DNA from: Fulvivirga maritima | GTDB lineage: Bacteria > Bacteroidota > Bacteroidia > Cytophagales > Cyclobacteriaceae | Direction: 5' to 3' | DNA length: 64,000 bases | Assembly: GCF_021389955.1 (NCBI RefSeq) | Contig: NZ_CP089980.1 | Location: forward strand, 4,955,001-5,019,000 | Part shown: one piece after another, positions 21,250 through 30,023 of the stretch | Numbering within the stretch: the first letter of the stretch is position 1 | How the letters are laid out: the number at the start of each line of letters is the position of its first letter | Notes under the pieces: model-generated | What the model was told of the DNA's origin: nothing | What the model saw: only the letters and a program-made list of their open reading frames with translations | Database searches by the model: none | Made by a program: the position numbers and the translations under genes

Positions 21250-21424
21250 GATATTCTTCCACCATATACTAGATTGCTTTAGTATAGGAAGAGAATAATG
21301 TCAAGGCAGCATTTTTTTATTAACTCTTTTAGCCACTCTATGGCCAGTGAGTAAAAATTATGAGCGCTGCCTTTCATTCGATCTTCCTATGCCAATTATC
21401 TCACAAAAGTCAATCAATACTGAT

Positions 21425-23629
21425 ATGAACAAATTACACTCAATTTTTAGCCTGCTATTGATAGCTGTTTTTTCAGTGACGGGCTACCTAATAGCTGAAG
21501 CGCAGGTAATTCAAAATAACGAATTTTGGCATGATACAAGCGGAAACCCCATTTATTCTCAGGGAGGAGGTGTGTTGAAAGTTGGCGATACGTACTATTG
21601 GTACGGCGCTAAGTACCGGGGCGCAATTACCTATTTTAACGATCCTTATTCAGGGAAGAACGGTGACACTGGGTTTCTTGCCATCACATGTTATTCTTCA
21701 ACGGACCTGGCAAATTGGACGTATGAGGGGGATGTGATGACTCCTGCTGATGGTTTACAAGCTGGCTGGGTCGGTCGGATTGGTTGCGCCTATAACGCCC
21801 CAACCGGTAAATATGTGTTAATAGCCCAAATGTACCCTGGTCTCGCGTTTGGCACCAGCGACACCCCTACCGGCCGTTTCACCTTGGCTGCTACGCAATC
21901 GACCATCGGTAACGTGGTCAACGATATGTCCGGAGACCAATCGGTATTTACCGATGACAACGGGCAGGCTTATTTGGCTTTCTGCAACGTGCGAGGAAGG
22001 AACAACCAGTATGTTTCGCGGCTTCGCCCTTCTGATTATCTATATGTAGAACCGGCAACACGAATTCACCGGGCGTCCTCAGGCCGTGAGGGAAATGTGA
22101 TGTTCAAACACAATGGCACCTATTATTTCATTTCGTCGGACCTTCATGGCTGGAATACATCAAGAACATATTGCATCACCGCATCAAACATTTTAGGACC
22201 ATATTCAAATGAGTTTGTGATTCAAGGTTCAGAAAGGGATTACTCACATGTGACACAGAGTGGACTTGCATTTGCCGTTAATGGCACGTCCGGGTCTTTC
22301 GTTATGTTTGGTGGCGATCGCTGGGCCGACTTTGCCGGAAACGGAGTAGGGTACAACCAATGGGTGCCCATTTCTTTCAATGGAACAACCCCAATCTTTC
22401 ATTCGCTGAGTCAGTGGAATATCAATGAGTCTGCAGGTACATGGTCGGTTGGCAGTGGTAACAACTACGTGCTAAACCCTAATTTTGAAGCCGATAGAAT
22501 TGACGTGAGCACCGTGACCGGCTGGACTAACTGGGTAGGTAGTGGTAGCAACCCCAATGGAAATCTTCAAGGCAGCCATTTTCCCGGACGCTTTTGTTTA
22601 GAGCAGTGGAGTTCCTCGCCTTATGAGGCTAGTATGTTTCAAACGATCTCACTGCCCAATGGAACCTACACATTGAAAACCTGGGTAAAAAGCAGCGGAG
22701 GACAGACTGCTGCTCGCATATATGTCAAGGGCTTTGGAAGTAGTGAAAAGACTTATTCAATCAATCAGTCCATTAGCTCCTGGACCGAAATCACTATCCC
22801 AAATATCAACGTAACCAATGGCTCAATTGAAGTAGGCGTTTACTCTAACGCCAGCGGAGGAAATTGGGTGAATGTAGACGACTTTAGTCTGATTTCCACT
22901 GGCGGTGCTAATCCTGGTACTACCTACGTCCGGTTTCAAAACCGCGCTACCGGCTTGTTTCTGGATGGCATGGGCCGTACAGCCAACGGAGAAGCCTGTG
23001 GTCAATACGCCAACACCACTCATGTGAATGCACAATGGGAACTGGTAGATGCCGGAGGCGGATACTATCAACTACGAAACCGTGGCACGGGTTTATTTCT
23101 GGATGGGATGGGCCGTACCAATAACGGAGCTGAATGCGGACAGTATGCCAACACTACCCATGTCAATTCCCAGTGGTCGCTGCAACAGTACAGCGGAAGC
23201 TACTACCGGCTACGAAACCGCGGAACAGGATTATACCTGGATGGTCTGGGTTACACCGCCAATGGAGATGTGGTAGGACAATGGGCTAATTCTACCAGTC
23301 AGAATGCGCAGTGGGAGATGATCAATGTAGCGACTAATGCGAGGGTAGTTACTCAAGAAAATATAATGCTTGAACCAGAAGCTGGAAAAACCTCTGATGA
23401 TATTCTCTTTTACCCCAACCCGACAAGCAATATGTTCAATATACAATTGAAACAGAATGATAGGGCTGCAGGTGTGAAAATCTTCAACTTATCTGGCCAG
23501 GTCGTGATGAGTAGTAAACTATATAACAGAAACAACCAGATTATTGTGAAGGATCTGCAAGAAGGGACTTACTTTATAGAAGTAACGTCTGATTATGGAA
23601 CTACTAGGTTCAAGATGATTAAAGAATAA
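21425..23629 (+). CDS. Secreted GH43-like glycosidase with two carbohydrate-binding modules and T9SS domain
   Basis: A 734-residue protein from the ATG at 21425; an upstream ATG in the same frame would put 26 non-signal-like residues before an evident signal peptide (cleavage near AEAQ). Residues about 30-335 are a five-bladed propeller of GH43 type, with FWHDTSGNPIYSQGGG at the start and FGGDRWADFAGNGVGYNQWVPI at its end; the latter resembles exo-beta-1,3-galactanase (GH43_24-like) enzymes. Residues about 346-491 form a galactose-binding-like jelly roll (CBM4/9 type), about 499-635 the shared ricin-type lectin, and about 660-734 a T9SS domain. Likely releases galactose or another sugar from arabinogalactan-like side chains (inference). 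Exact subfamily uncertain. Confidence 0.8.
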   Translation: MNKLHSIFSLLLIAVFSVTGYLIAEAQVIQNNEFWHDTSGNPIYSQGGGVLKVGDTYYWYGAKYRGAITYFNDPYSGKNGDTGFLAITCYSSTDLANWTYEGDVMTPADGLQAGWVGRIGCAYNAPTGKYVLIAQMYPGLAFGTSDTPTGRFTLAATQSTIGNVVNDMSGDQSVFTDDNGQAYLAFCNVRGRNNQYVSRLRPSDYLYVEPATRIHRASSGREGNVMFKHNGTYYFISSDLHGWNTSRTYCITASNILGPYSNEFVIQGSERDYSHVTQSGLAFAVNGTSGSFVMFGGDRWADFAGNGVGYNQWVPISFNGTTPIFHSLSQWNINESAGTWSVGSGNNYVLNPNFEADRIDVSTVTGWTNWVGSGSNPNGNLQGSHFPGRFCLEQWSSSPYEASMFQTISLPNGTYTLKTWVKSSGGQTAARIYVKGFGSSEKTYSINQSISSWTEITIPNINVTNGSIEVGVYSNASGGNWVNVDDFSLISTGGANPGTTYVRFQNRATGLFLDGMGRTANGEACGQYANTTHVNAQWELVDAGGGYYQLRNRGTGLFLDGMGRTNNGAECGQYANTTHVNSQWSLQQYSGSYYRLRNRGTGLYLDGLGYTANGDVVGQWANSTSQNAQWEMINVATNARVVTQENIMLEPEAGKTSDDILFYPNPTSNMFNIQLKQNDRAAGVKIFNLSGQVVMSSKLYNRNNQIIVKDLQEGTYFIEVTSDYGTTRFKMIKE

Positions 23630-23662
23630 AAAACCCATTTCGGCAACTTTCTGATTAGGTTA

Positions 23663-23694
23663 GGCCCCTCATTTTAAACTGAGAAGGAGGGGCC
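23663..23694. other. GC-rich hairpin after the GH43 gene
   Basis: GGCCCCTC (23663-23670) pairs perfectly with GAGGGGCC (23687-23694) across a 16-base loop, 34 bases after the GH43 stop. No T run follows, so it may be an RNA-stabilising or attenuating hairpin between genes rather than a full terminator. Confidence 0.5.
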
Positions 23695-23785
23695 AACCTT
23701 GCCTATAGATGTATTTATATCGGAAAAGCCAACCAGAAGCTACCCTTAACTAGAAAATTTATTAACCAATCAACCTAATTTTTTT

Positions 23786-26233
23786 ATGCAACAACAGAAT
23801 ATCCTAAGGCAGTCTTTCATGATATTTTTCATGATAGCATCTGCTTTAAGTTTTAAGCCACAGATAGCATCAGGGCAGATTCCCAGTACTTATTCTACCA
23901 ATGGAGCCTGGTGTTGGTTTGGTGATCCTCGAGCTGTTCATTATCAGGGAAATTCTGATAAAACCTATATAGGCTGGATTACCAGCGACGGATCTATTGT
24001 CGTATCCAGTTACAACCACGGCAATGGCAACGTTACTGACAAGGTTTTGGCGCCTCAATTTCAGCAAGATGATCACGCAAATCCATCAGTTTTTGTTAGA
24101 AATGATGGGCGTATTATGGTGTTTTATGCTGCACATTTTGGGGCAAGAATTTACTGCGTTACATCCGATAATTCTGAAGATGTTAGTTCATTTAGCAGCC
24201 CGATTACTTTTGGATCAAACGTTACTTACCCTTGCCCATTCCAGATTGGTGAGTCTATTTATGTTTTCTTTCGCGGAGGTTCGGATTGGCATCCGTATGT
24301 GAGTGTATCTCATGACGGCGGGCAGACATGGAGTACACAACGTCGATTTATTGAAGGAGGAGGCCAAAGACCATATACTAAGTATGTTCAGGATGATTCA
24401 GGTGGCATTCATGTAGCATTTACTCATGGACATCCCAGGCAGGAAGGTAACAACAAAATTTATTATGTCTATTTTAAAAATGGCAATTTCTATCGTGCCG
24501 ACGGTTCGCTAATAAAGAGTTATTCAAATTTTACAAACCCAATCAATATTGACTCCGTAGAGGCAGAGGTGGTCTACGATGCCAGCAATGGCAAGGGGTG
24601 GATATGGGATATTGCTGTTGATAGCAATAATAGACCAGTATTGACTTATGCAGCTTTCCCTACTGATAATAATCATCAATATTACTATGCTCGCTGGAAC
24701 GGTTCGTCTTGGTCAAATTATTATGTTTCAACGGGAGGCTCTTGGTTCCCACAAACTCCAGGAGGATCAACCGAACCAGAACCGAATTACTCAGGAGGTA
24801 TTTGTATAGATCACAGCAACTCAAATGTAGTTTATCTTTCGAAGCCTGTAAACGGAAGTTTTGAAATTTTTCAATATTCAACTGCTAACGGTGGTGTCTC
24901 ATGGTCTTCCTCTCAGGTGACATCAAACACGCCAAACGGGATTTTAAATGTTAGACCTTATGTTCCTGTAAACCGCAAATCTGGTGATGTTGATTTGCTT
25001 TGGATGCGGGGTACTTATGAGTACTATACAGATTATCACACAGCGATTATGTGCAGAAAATCAGAGGTGGAGCCAGTGTATAGAAACAGCTATAATTTAG
25101 ATTTTGGAACATCAGAGTCACCCGTAGCACCCGGAGCGATAAGAGTTACCGAAGCTACTACTATGGGCGCATCTTTTGGCTGGGTTTCTGGTGTAGGGCT
25201 AAATTCAAGAGATAGGGGCATATCTAACTCAATAGAGACCGATTTTGTTTTTGGTGCCACTGGCCGGTTCAGGGTCAACATTGACAATGGTAACTATCAG
25301 ATCTCCATAATTCAGGGAGACAATAATTATGAGCATGATAATATGTCGGTTACTGCTAATGGTAAAACAGTGGTCTCCAATCTGTCCACAACCGCTGGTG
25401 AATTTGTTACTACTGAGTTTGAGATTAATGTTACAGGTAATACGATTGATTTTGATTTTACTGATGACGGTGGTTCTGATGCTTATTGGGTAGTTAACTT
25501 GATTCAGATTTCACCTATCGATAACGCATACGGATATGTTCAGTTTAAAAATCGTGCTACAGGGTTGTTTCTTGATGGCATGGGTCTTACAACTAATGGA
25601 GAGGCTTGCGAACAATATGCCAACACCTCTCATGTGAACGCTCAATGGGAGCTATTAGATGCTGGAGACGGATATTATCAACTTAGAAACCGTGGAACAG
25701 GTTTGTTTTTAGATGGTATGGGGCGTACCAATAACGGAGACGAATGTGGACAGTATGCCAACACTACTCATGTGAATGCCCAGTGGTCACTGCAACAATA
25801 TAATGGCAATTACTATCGGCTACAGAATCGGGGAACGGGCTTATTCTTGGATGGTCTGGGCTACACCGCCAATGGAGACGTGGTAGGACAATGGGCAAAT
25901 TCTACAAGTCAGAATGCACAGTGGCAAATGATTAATATTAACACTAATAATCCTAGTGCAAGGATAGCAGACAAAGAGTTGGAACATAATGATGTAGATA
26001 CTAATAGGGTTATACTTTACCCTAATCCGGTTGATGGAATATTAAATATTGTGTTAAAAAATAAAGCTCAAGCTGAGGTTGAAATTTCAAATCTTGCTGG
26101 TCAGGTAGTCATTACTAGGTTAATAACATCTAATGATAATCAGATTAATATGGATAACCTAAAGCCGGGCACTTATATAATTGAGGTTTCATCTGCTTCG
26201 GAAATATGTCGATGGAAGCTCATTAAAAAATAA
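23786..26233 (+). CDS. Secreted BNR/beta-propeller polysaccharide enzyme with lectin and T9SS domains
   Basis: An 815-residue protein with a signal peptide (cleavage near ASGQ, residue 31). Residues about 35-430 are a BNR-4-type propeller, opening with NGAWCWFGDPRAVHY and containing an Asp-box-like SHDGGQTWS. Known catalytic BNR-4 relatives include lyases acting on rhamnose-glucuronate linkages; assignment here is tentative. Residues about 431-576 form a jelly-roll domain resembling the N-terminal domain of rhamnogalacturonan acetylesterases (NLDFG start, DNYEHDNM-like loop). Residues about 583-717 are the shared ricin-type lectin, and about 743-815 a T9SS sorting domain. Third of four secreted proteins in this locus. 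Confidence 0.75.
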   Translation: MQQQNILRQSFMIFFMIASALSFKPQIASGQIPSTYSTNGAWCWFGDPRAVHYQGNSDKTYIGWITSDGSIVVSSYNHGNGNVTDKVLAPQFQQDDHANPSVFVRNDGRIMVFYAAHFGARIYCVTSDNSEDVSSFSSPITFGSNVTYPCPFQIGESIYVFFRGGSDWHPYVSVSHDGGQTWSTQRRFIEGGGQRPYTKYVQDDSGGIHVAFTHGHPRQEGNNKIYYVYFKNGNFYRADGSLIKSYSNFTNPINIDSVEAEVVYDASNGKGWIWDIAVDSNNRPVLTYAAFPTDNNHQYYYARWNGSSWSNYYVSTGGSWFPQTPGGSTEPEPNYSGGICIDHSNSNVVYLSKPVNGSFEIFQYSTANGGVSWSSSQVTSNTPNGILNVRPYVPVNRKSGDVDLLWMRGTYEYYTDYHTAIMCRKSEVEPVYRNSYNLDFGTSESPVAPGAIRVTEATTMGASFGWVSGVGLNSRDRGISNSIETDFVFGATGRFRVNIDNGNYQISIIQGDNNYEHDNMSVTANGKTVVSNLSTTAGEFVTTEFEINVTGNTIDFDFTDDGGSDAYWVVNLIQISPIDNAYGYVQFKNRATGLFLDGMGLTTNGEACEQYANTSHVNAQWELLDAGDGYYQLRNRGTGLFLDGMGRTNNGDECGQYANTTHVNAQWSLQQYNGNYYRLQNRGTGLFLDGLGYTANGDVVGQWANSTSQNAQWQMININTNNPSARIADKELEHNDVDTNRVILYPNPVDGILNIVLKNKAQAEVEISNLAGQVVITRLITSNDNQINMDNLKPGTYIIEVSSASEICRWKLIKK

Positions 26234-26244
26234 AAAAGTAGTTG

Positions 26245-26281
26245 TAAGCCCATCGTTACATGAGAGTGAGCAATGGGCTTA
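26245..26281. other. Hairpin after the BNR-protein gene
   Basis: TAAGCCCAT (26245-26253) pairs exactly with ATGGGCTTA (26273-26281), 12 bases after the stop codon. No T run follows on the + strand, so it is at best a weak terminator or a processing signal. Confidence 0.45.
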
Positions 26282-26359
26282 AAACATGAAATTAGGGCAA
26301 AATGTGTCCTTTTATATAGTTAAATATTTCTGAGTTCAACCTATTAAATTTAATCTCTT

Positions 26360-29300
26360 ATGAATTTTATTAAACCTATTCGAAATTTTTCCTCTTGGTG
26401 GGCCCAAGATAAGGAATTGAAAAACCCTACTGATTTTACCTTTAGAAAAAGTTTTAAAGGGCTGGTTCAATCATTAAGTAAATCAAGCTTTTTGAAGTGT
26501 TTTACCTGTTTAATGATCATCGCAAGCCTTGTGAGTACCGTAAAAGCACAATATTTAATGGAAGACCTAAATCGTGGGGTGGTAGCAGTAAGAACCAGCG
26601 GTAGTCAGGTTTTTGTTAGTTGGCGAATGTTCGGGACTGATCCATCCAATGTAGGATTTAACCTTTATCGAGGTAGTACTAAGGTTAACCCCACACTCAT
26701 CACTAATTCTACTAATTATGTAGATAATACATCAACCAATGGCAGCTACTCTGTAAGGCCTGTCATAAATGGGGTAGAGCAGGAGGCATCCGAATCAGTA
26801 TCCGTTTGGGGACAGAATTATATGACATTAAACCTGCAAAGACCAAGTGGAGGATCAACCCCTTCTGGCAGCTATTCATATTCTCCTAATGACTGTAGCG
26901 TAGGAGATTTAGATGGCGATGGCGAGTATGAGATTATTGTAAAATGGGATCCTTCTAATTCTAAAGATAACTCTCAGTCTGGTTATACCGGGAAAGTTTT
27001 TCTTGATGCTTATAAACTCGATGGTACGCAACTTTGGCGAATCGACCTTGGTTGGAATATTAGAGCAGGAGCACATTATACTCAGTTTATGGTTTATGAT
27101 TTTGATTCCGATGGAAAGGCAGAGGTAGTTTGTAAAACTGCTGATGGAACACGTGATGGACAAGGCACCGTAATAGGAAATGCTTCAGCAGATTATAGAA
27201 ATTCAAGTGGTTATGTGTTAGAGGGGCCTGAGTTTCTCACTATTTTTAATGGGCAAACCGGAGCGGCTATGCATACAGTTAGTTACCTGCCTGCGCGAGG
27301 TAGTGTTTGTAGTTGGGGAGATTGCTATGGCAACCGTGTAGATCGGTTTCTGGGTGGCGTTGCTTATTTAGATGGGCGAAACCCCTCTATCATTATGGCC
27401 AGAGGCTATTACACCCGTAGTGTGGTTGCTGCCTGGGATTTTAGAAATGGCCAGCTCACTTCCCGATGGGTGTTTGATACTAGTAATGGTTGGGGAAGCT
27501 ATGCTGGCAAAGGAAATCATCAGTTGAGTATTTCAGATGTAGATGAAGATGGAAGAGACGAAATAGTTTTTGGAGCTATGGTAGTAGATGATGACGGTAC
27601 CGGTTTATATACAAGCTCATGGGGCCATGGCGACGCTATGCACGTTTCTGATCTTATTCCAAGTAGGCCAGGCCAAGAGGTTTTTACGCCCATAGAGTGG
27701 GCCAGCGCCAACCCCTCTAACGGACGCCCTGCGGTGGTAATGAGAGATGCAGCTACTGGGGAAATTATATGGGCTAAATATAAAGATGGAGACATTGGCA
27801 GAGGATTAAGTGCCGATATTATGCCCGAGTATCCAGGTGCAGAAAGCTGGGCATCTAGTGGTCTTGGTGTATATAGCAGTACTGGTGTTTTGGTGAGTAA
27901 CAATATACCTTCTATTAACTTTGCCATTTGGTGGGATGGTGATTTAAGTAGGGAATTACTGAATGGAACTACTATTTCCAAATATAACTCAGGAAATCTA
28001 CTTTCTCCAGGAGGTGTCTACTCTAACAATGGTTCCAAATCCACGCCTAATCTTTCGGCTGATCTTTTTGGCGATTGGAGGGAAGAGGTGATCTGGAGAA
28101 CCAGCGATAATCAAAGTTTAAGAATTTATACAACTACCGCCACTACTAATGAGCGTCTTTATACTTTAATGCATAATCCTCAGTATCGTGTAGCTATTGC
28201 ATGGCAAAATGCTGGCTATAATCAACCACCATGGACTAGCTACTATTTAGGAAGCGGGATGTCTACTCCTCCGCAGCCTAATATTGAATTAGTGGGAGGG
28301 GGTAGTAATCCTCCTAATGAAGGTAATATTAGTGTGCGAGCCAGAGGGATTGATGGTAGTGAAATAATAGAAGTAAGGGTAGATGGTAACACTGTGGCTA
28401 GCTATCAACTATCAAGTAGTTATCAAAACTATTCGGCCGATGGTTCAGGAAATATTACCGTGCACTTTGTGAATGATGCTTCTGGGCGTGATGTTCAGAT
28501 AGATTATATTGTAGTAGATGGTGTCACCGTACAATCTGAAGACCAGGTAACCAATACAGGAGTATGGCAAGATGAGTCGTGTGGAGGTTCTTACAGCGAA
28601 TGGTTACATTGTGGTGGGTACATAGATTATGGCGCCTTTGAGGCTCCCGAGGTTACTACTATTCAGGAAAATACGCAAGGCTTCTGTTCAGTAGATGGAG
28701 CTATAGAAAGTAATAACAGTGGTTATACTGGTAGTGGTTTCGCAAACACAGACAATACGATCGGCTCGGGGATCAATTGGAGTGTAAGTTTTAATAGCCT
28801 GGAAAATTATAACTTCACTTGGAGATATGCTAATGGAGGTGGCACTGATAGATCAGCGAGGCTTCTTGTAAATGGTTCTGTAATAGCTTCTTCTGTGTCA
28901 TTTCCTCAGACTGCAGAATGGACCAGTTGGAATACTGTAACAGTAAATGTTAGTTTACCAGCAGGAATAAGTGATATTAGGCTGGAGGCTACACAAGCCA
29001 GTGGTTTAGCTAATATTGACTTTATGGAAATAACCGGAGCTGCTTCTGCAGTGAACTGCAGCAATGATTTGAGTAGTGAATTAATTGCCAATTATAATAA
29101 TCCTGACTCTAAAATAGTTAATAAAGAATCATTTGAAACTCATGAGTTATTGTTATATCCTAACCCTTCTGATAATGTGCTAAATATTAGCTGGCAAGGA
29201 TCGATCAAGCAAGGAGATAAGCTTGAAATCTTTGATGCTAATGGACAAATCAAAATAGAGCAGGAAGTAATAGATAATTATTTTACTATTGATGTCAGCG

Positions 29301-29374
29301 ATTATCCAAGTGGCATCTATATTGTTTCGTTCACAACTGAAAATGGAACAGTTTCTAAGAAATTTATTAAATGA
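26360..29374 (+). CDS. Secreted rhamnogalacturonan lyase (PL11) with two binding modules and T9SS domain
   Basis: A 1004-residue protein. An unusually long basic N-region of about 47 residues precedes the hydrophobic core CLMIIASLVSTVKAQ; a later start inside the frame is possible. Residues about 66-645 match the PL11 rhamnogalacturonan endolyase pattern: MEDLNRGVVAV, NVYR-like GFNLYRG, DLDGDGEYEIIVKWDPSNSKDN, several calcium-binding DxDxDG loops, and a HNPQYRVAIAWQNAGYNQPP end. Residues about 653-765 resemble a calcium-dependent xylan-binding module (CBM60/36 type), about 770-895 a CBM35-like module, and about 930-1004 the T9SS domain. It should cleave the rhamnose-galacturonate backbone of rhamnogalacturonan-I by elimination. 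It lacks the ricin-type module of its three upstream neighbours. Confidence 0.88.
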   Translation: MNFIKPIRNFSSWWAQDKELKNPTDFTFRKSFKGLVQSLSKSSFLKCFTCLMIIASLVSTVKAQYLMEDLNRGVVAVRTSGSQVFVSWRMFGTDPSNVGFNLYRGSTKVNPTLITNSTNYVDNTSTNGSYSVRPVINGVEQEASESVSVWGQNYMTLNLQRPSGGSTPSGSYSYSPNDCSVGDLDGDGEYEIIVKWDPSNSKDNSQSGYTGKVFLDAYKLDGTQLWRIDLGWNIRAGAHYTQFMVYDFDSDGKAEVVCKTADGTRDGQGTVIGNASADYRNSSGYVLEGPEFLTIFNGQTGAAMHTVSYLPARGSVCSWGDCYGNRVDRFLGGVAYLDGRNPSIIMARGYYTRSVVAAWDFRNGQLTSRWVFDTSNGWGSYAGKGNHQLSISDVDEDGRDEIVFGAMVVDDDGTGLYTSSWGHGDAMHVSDLIPSRPGQEVFTPIEWASANPSNGRPAVVMRDAATGEIIWAKYKDGDIGRGLSADIMPEYPGAESWASSGLGVYSSTGVLVSNNIPSINFAIWWDGDLSRELLNGTTISKYNSGNLLSPGGVYSNNGSKSTPNLSADLFGDWREEVIWRTSDNQSLRIYTTTATTNERLYTLMHNPQYRVAIAWQNAGYNQPPWTSYYLGSGMSTPPQPNIELVGGGSNPPNEGNISVRARGIDGSEIIEVRVDGNTVASYQLSSSYQNYSADGSGNITVHFVNDASGRDVQIDYIVVDGVTVQSEDQVTNTGVWQDESCGGSYSEWLHCGGYIDYGAFEAPEVTTIQENTQGFCSVDGAIESNNSGYTGSGFANTDNTIGSGINWSVSFNSLENYNFTWRYANGGGTDRSARLLVNGSVIASSVSFPQTAEWTSWNTVTVNVSLPAGISDIRLEATQASGLANIDFMEITGAASAVNCSNDLSSELIANYNNPDSKIVNKESFETHELLLYPNPSDNVLNISWQGSIKQGDKLEIFDANGQIKIEQEVIDNYFTIDVSDYPSGIYIVSFTTENGTVSKKFIK

Positions 29375-29385
29375 TTTAATTGGCA

Positions 29386-29419
29386 TAAAACTGTTCTTCG
29401 AGTAAGAAGGGCAGTTTTA
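29386..29419 (+). terminator. Terminator of the polysaccharide locus
   Basis: TAAAACTGTTCTT (29386-29398) pairs with AAGAAGGGCAGTTTTA (29404-29419) with a small bulge, 12 bases after the PL11 stop, and is followed by TG then T-rich sequence. Confidence 0.7.
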
Positions 29420-29555
29420 TGTTAATTTATTTAGGTTTGAAAACCAACACTATTTTCAATTAGTTGCTGTGTACCTTTACATTCAATATTCTTTATTTTC
29501 TTCTACATAAATTTTATAAGCCAGAGCCGGTTTGTAATTATCGGATGGAGTAATT

Positions 29556-29931
29556 GGCTTATGGTTTAATGATGCTTTTCTCTCCGGCTTGAATGGTTTC
29601 CTTTGTGTGAAGAATCAGGTCATTACATTAAATATGAATGATAAAACCGCCTATGCAGTGAATAAGATGACAAGGGTATATTCAGAGATTTTTTGCGGGT
29701 ATTGATAACCTGGATGGTATTGTTACCGATGGCAGTAATGGTTCTTTTGTATCAGGAAGCTGTCAAGGGCAAATATTTCATATTGATGCGCAAGGGCAAA
29801 AAGAACTAATCCTTGATTTGGGAAGAGATAAAATCATAACCGCAGATATTGAATATATAGCTGATCAAAATCTGCTATTAGTGCCTACATTAAATAAAAC
29901 GGTAATTGCTTATAAGTTAAGAGCTCAATAA
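29556..29931 (+). pseudogene. Remnant of a SMP-30/gluconolactonase-like beta-propeller gene
   Basis: Two frames read as the C-terminal part of a beta-propeller protein. The first runs GLWFNDAFLSGLNGF and on to a stop just after 29690. After a shift of one base at a T6 run near 29686-29691, the second reads FFAGIDNLDGIVTDG, then GQIFHIDAQGQKELILDL, then TADIEYIADQNLLLVPT, ending at 29931. The pattern is that of SMP-30-like sugar-lactone or SBBP propellers. No start or N-terminal part is found upstream, so this is a truncated and frameshifted remnant. The rest of 29420-30023 shows nothing else. Confidence 0.6.
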
Positions 29932-30023
29932 TAATTTTCATGATGAGGGAACAATTGGTGAAGTTATATTAGTTATTCCAAACTTTACACCATGTTCCAG
30001 GTAAATGTAGATTTAGTGATACT

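Noticed and set aside
19567-26000. Repeat array at the lectin modules considered as CRISPR or tandem DNA repeats
   Set aside because: The repeats are in-frame protein repeats of a three-lobed lectin, not short direct repeats with unique spacers. No CRISPR array or cas gene was seen in the window.
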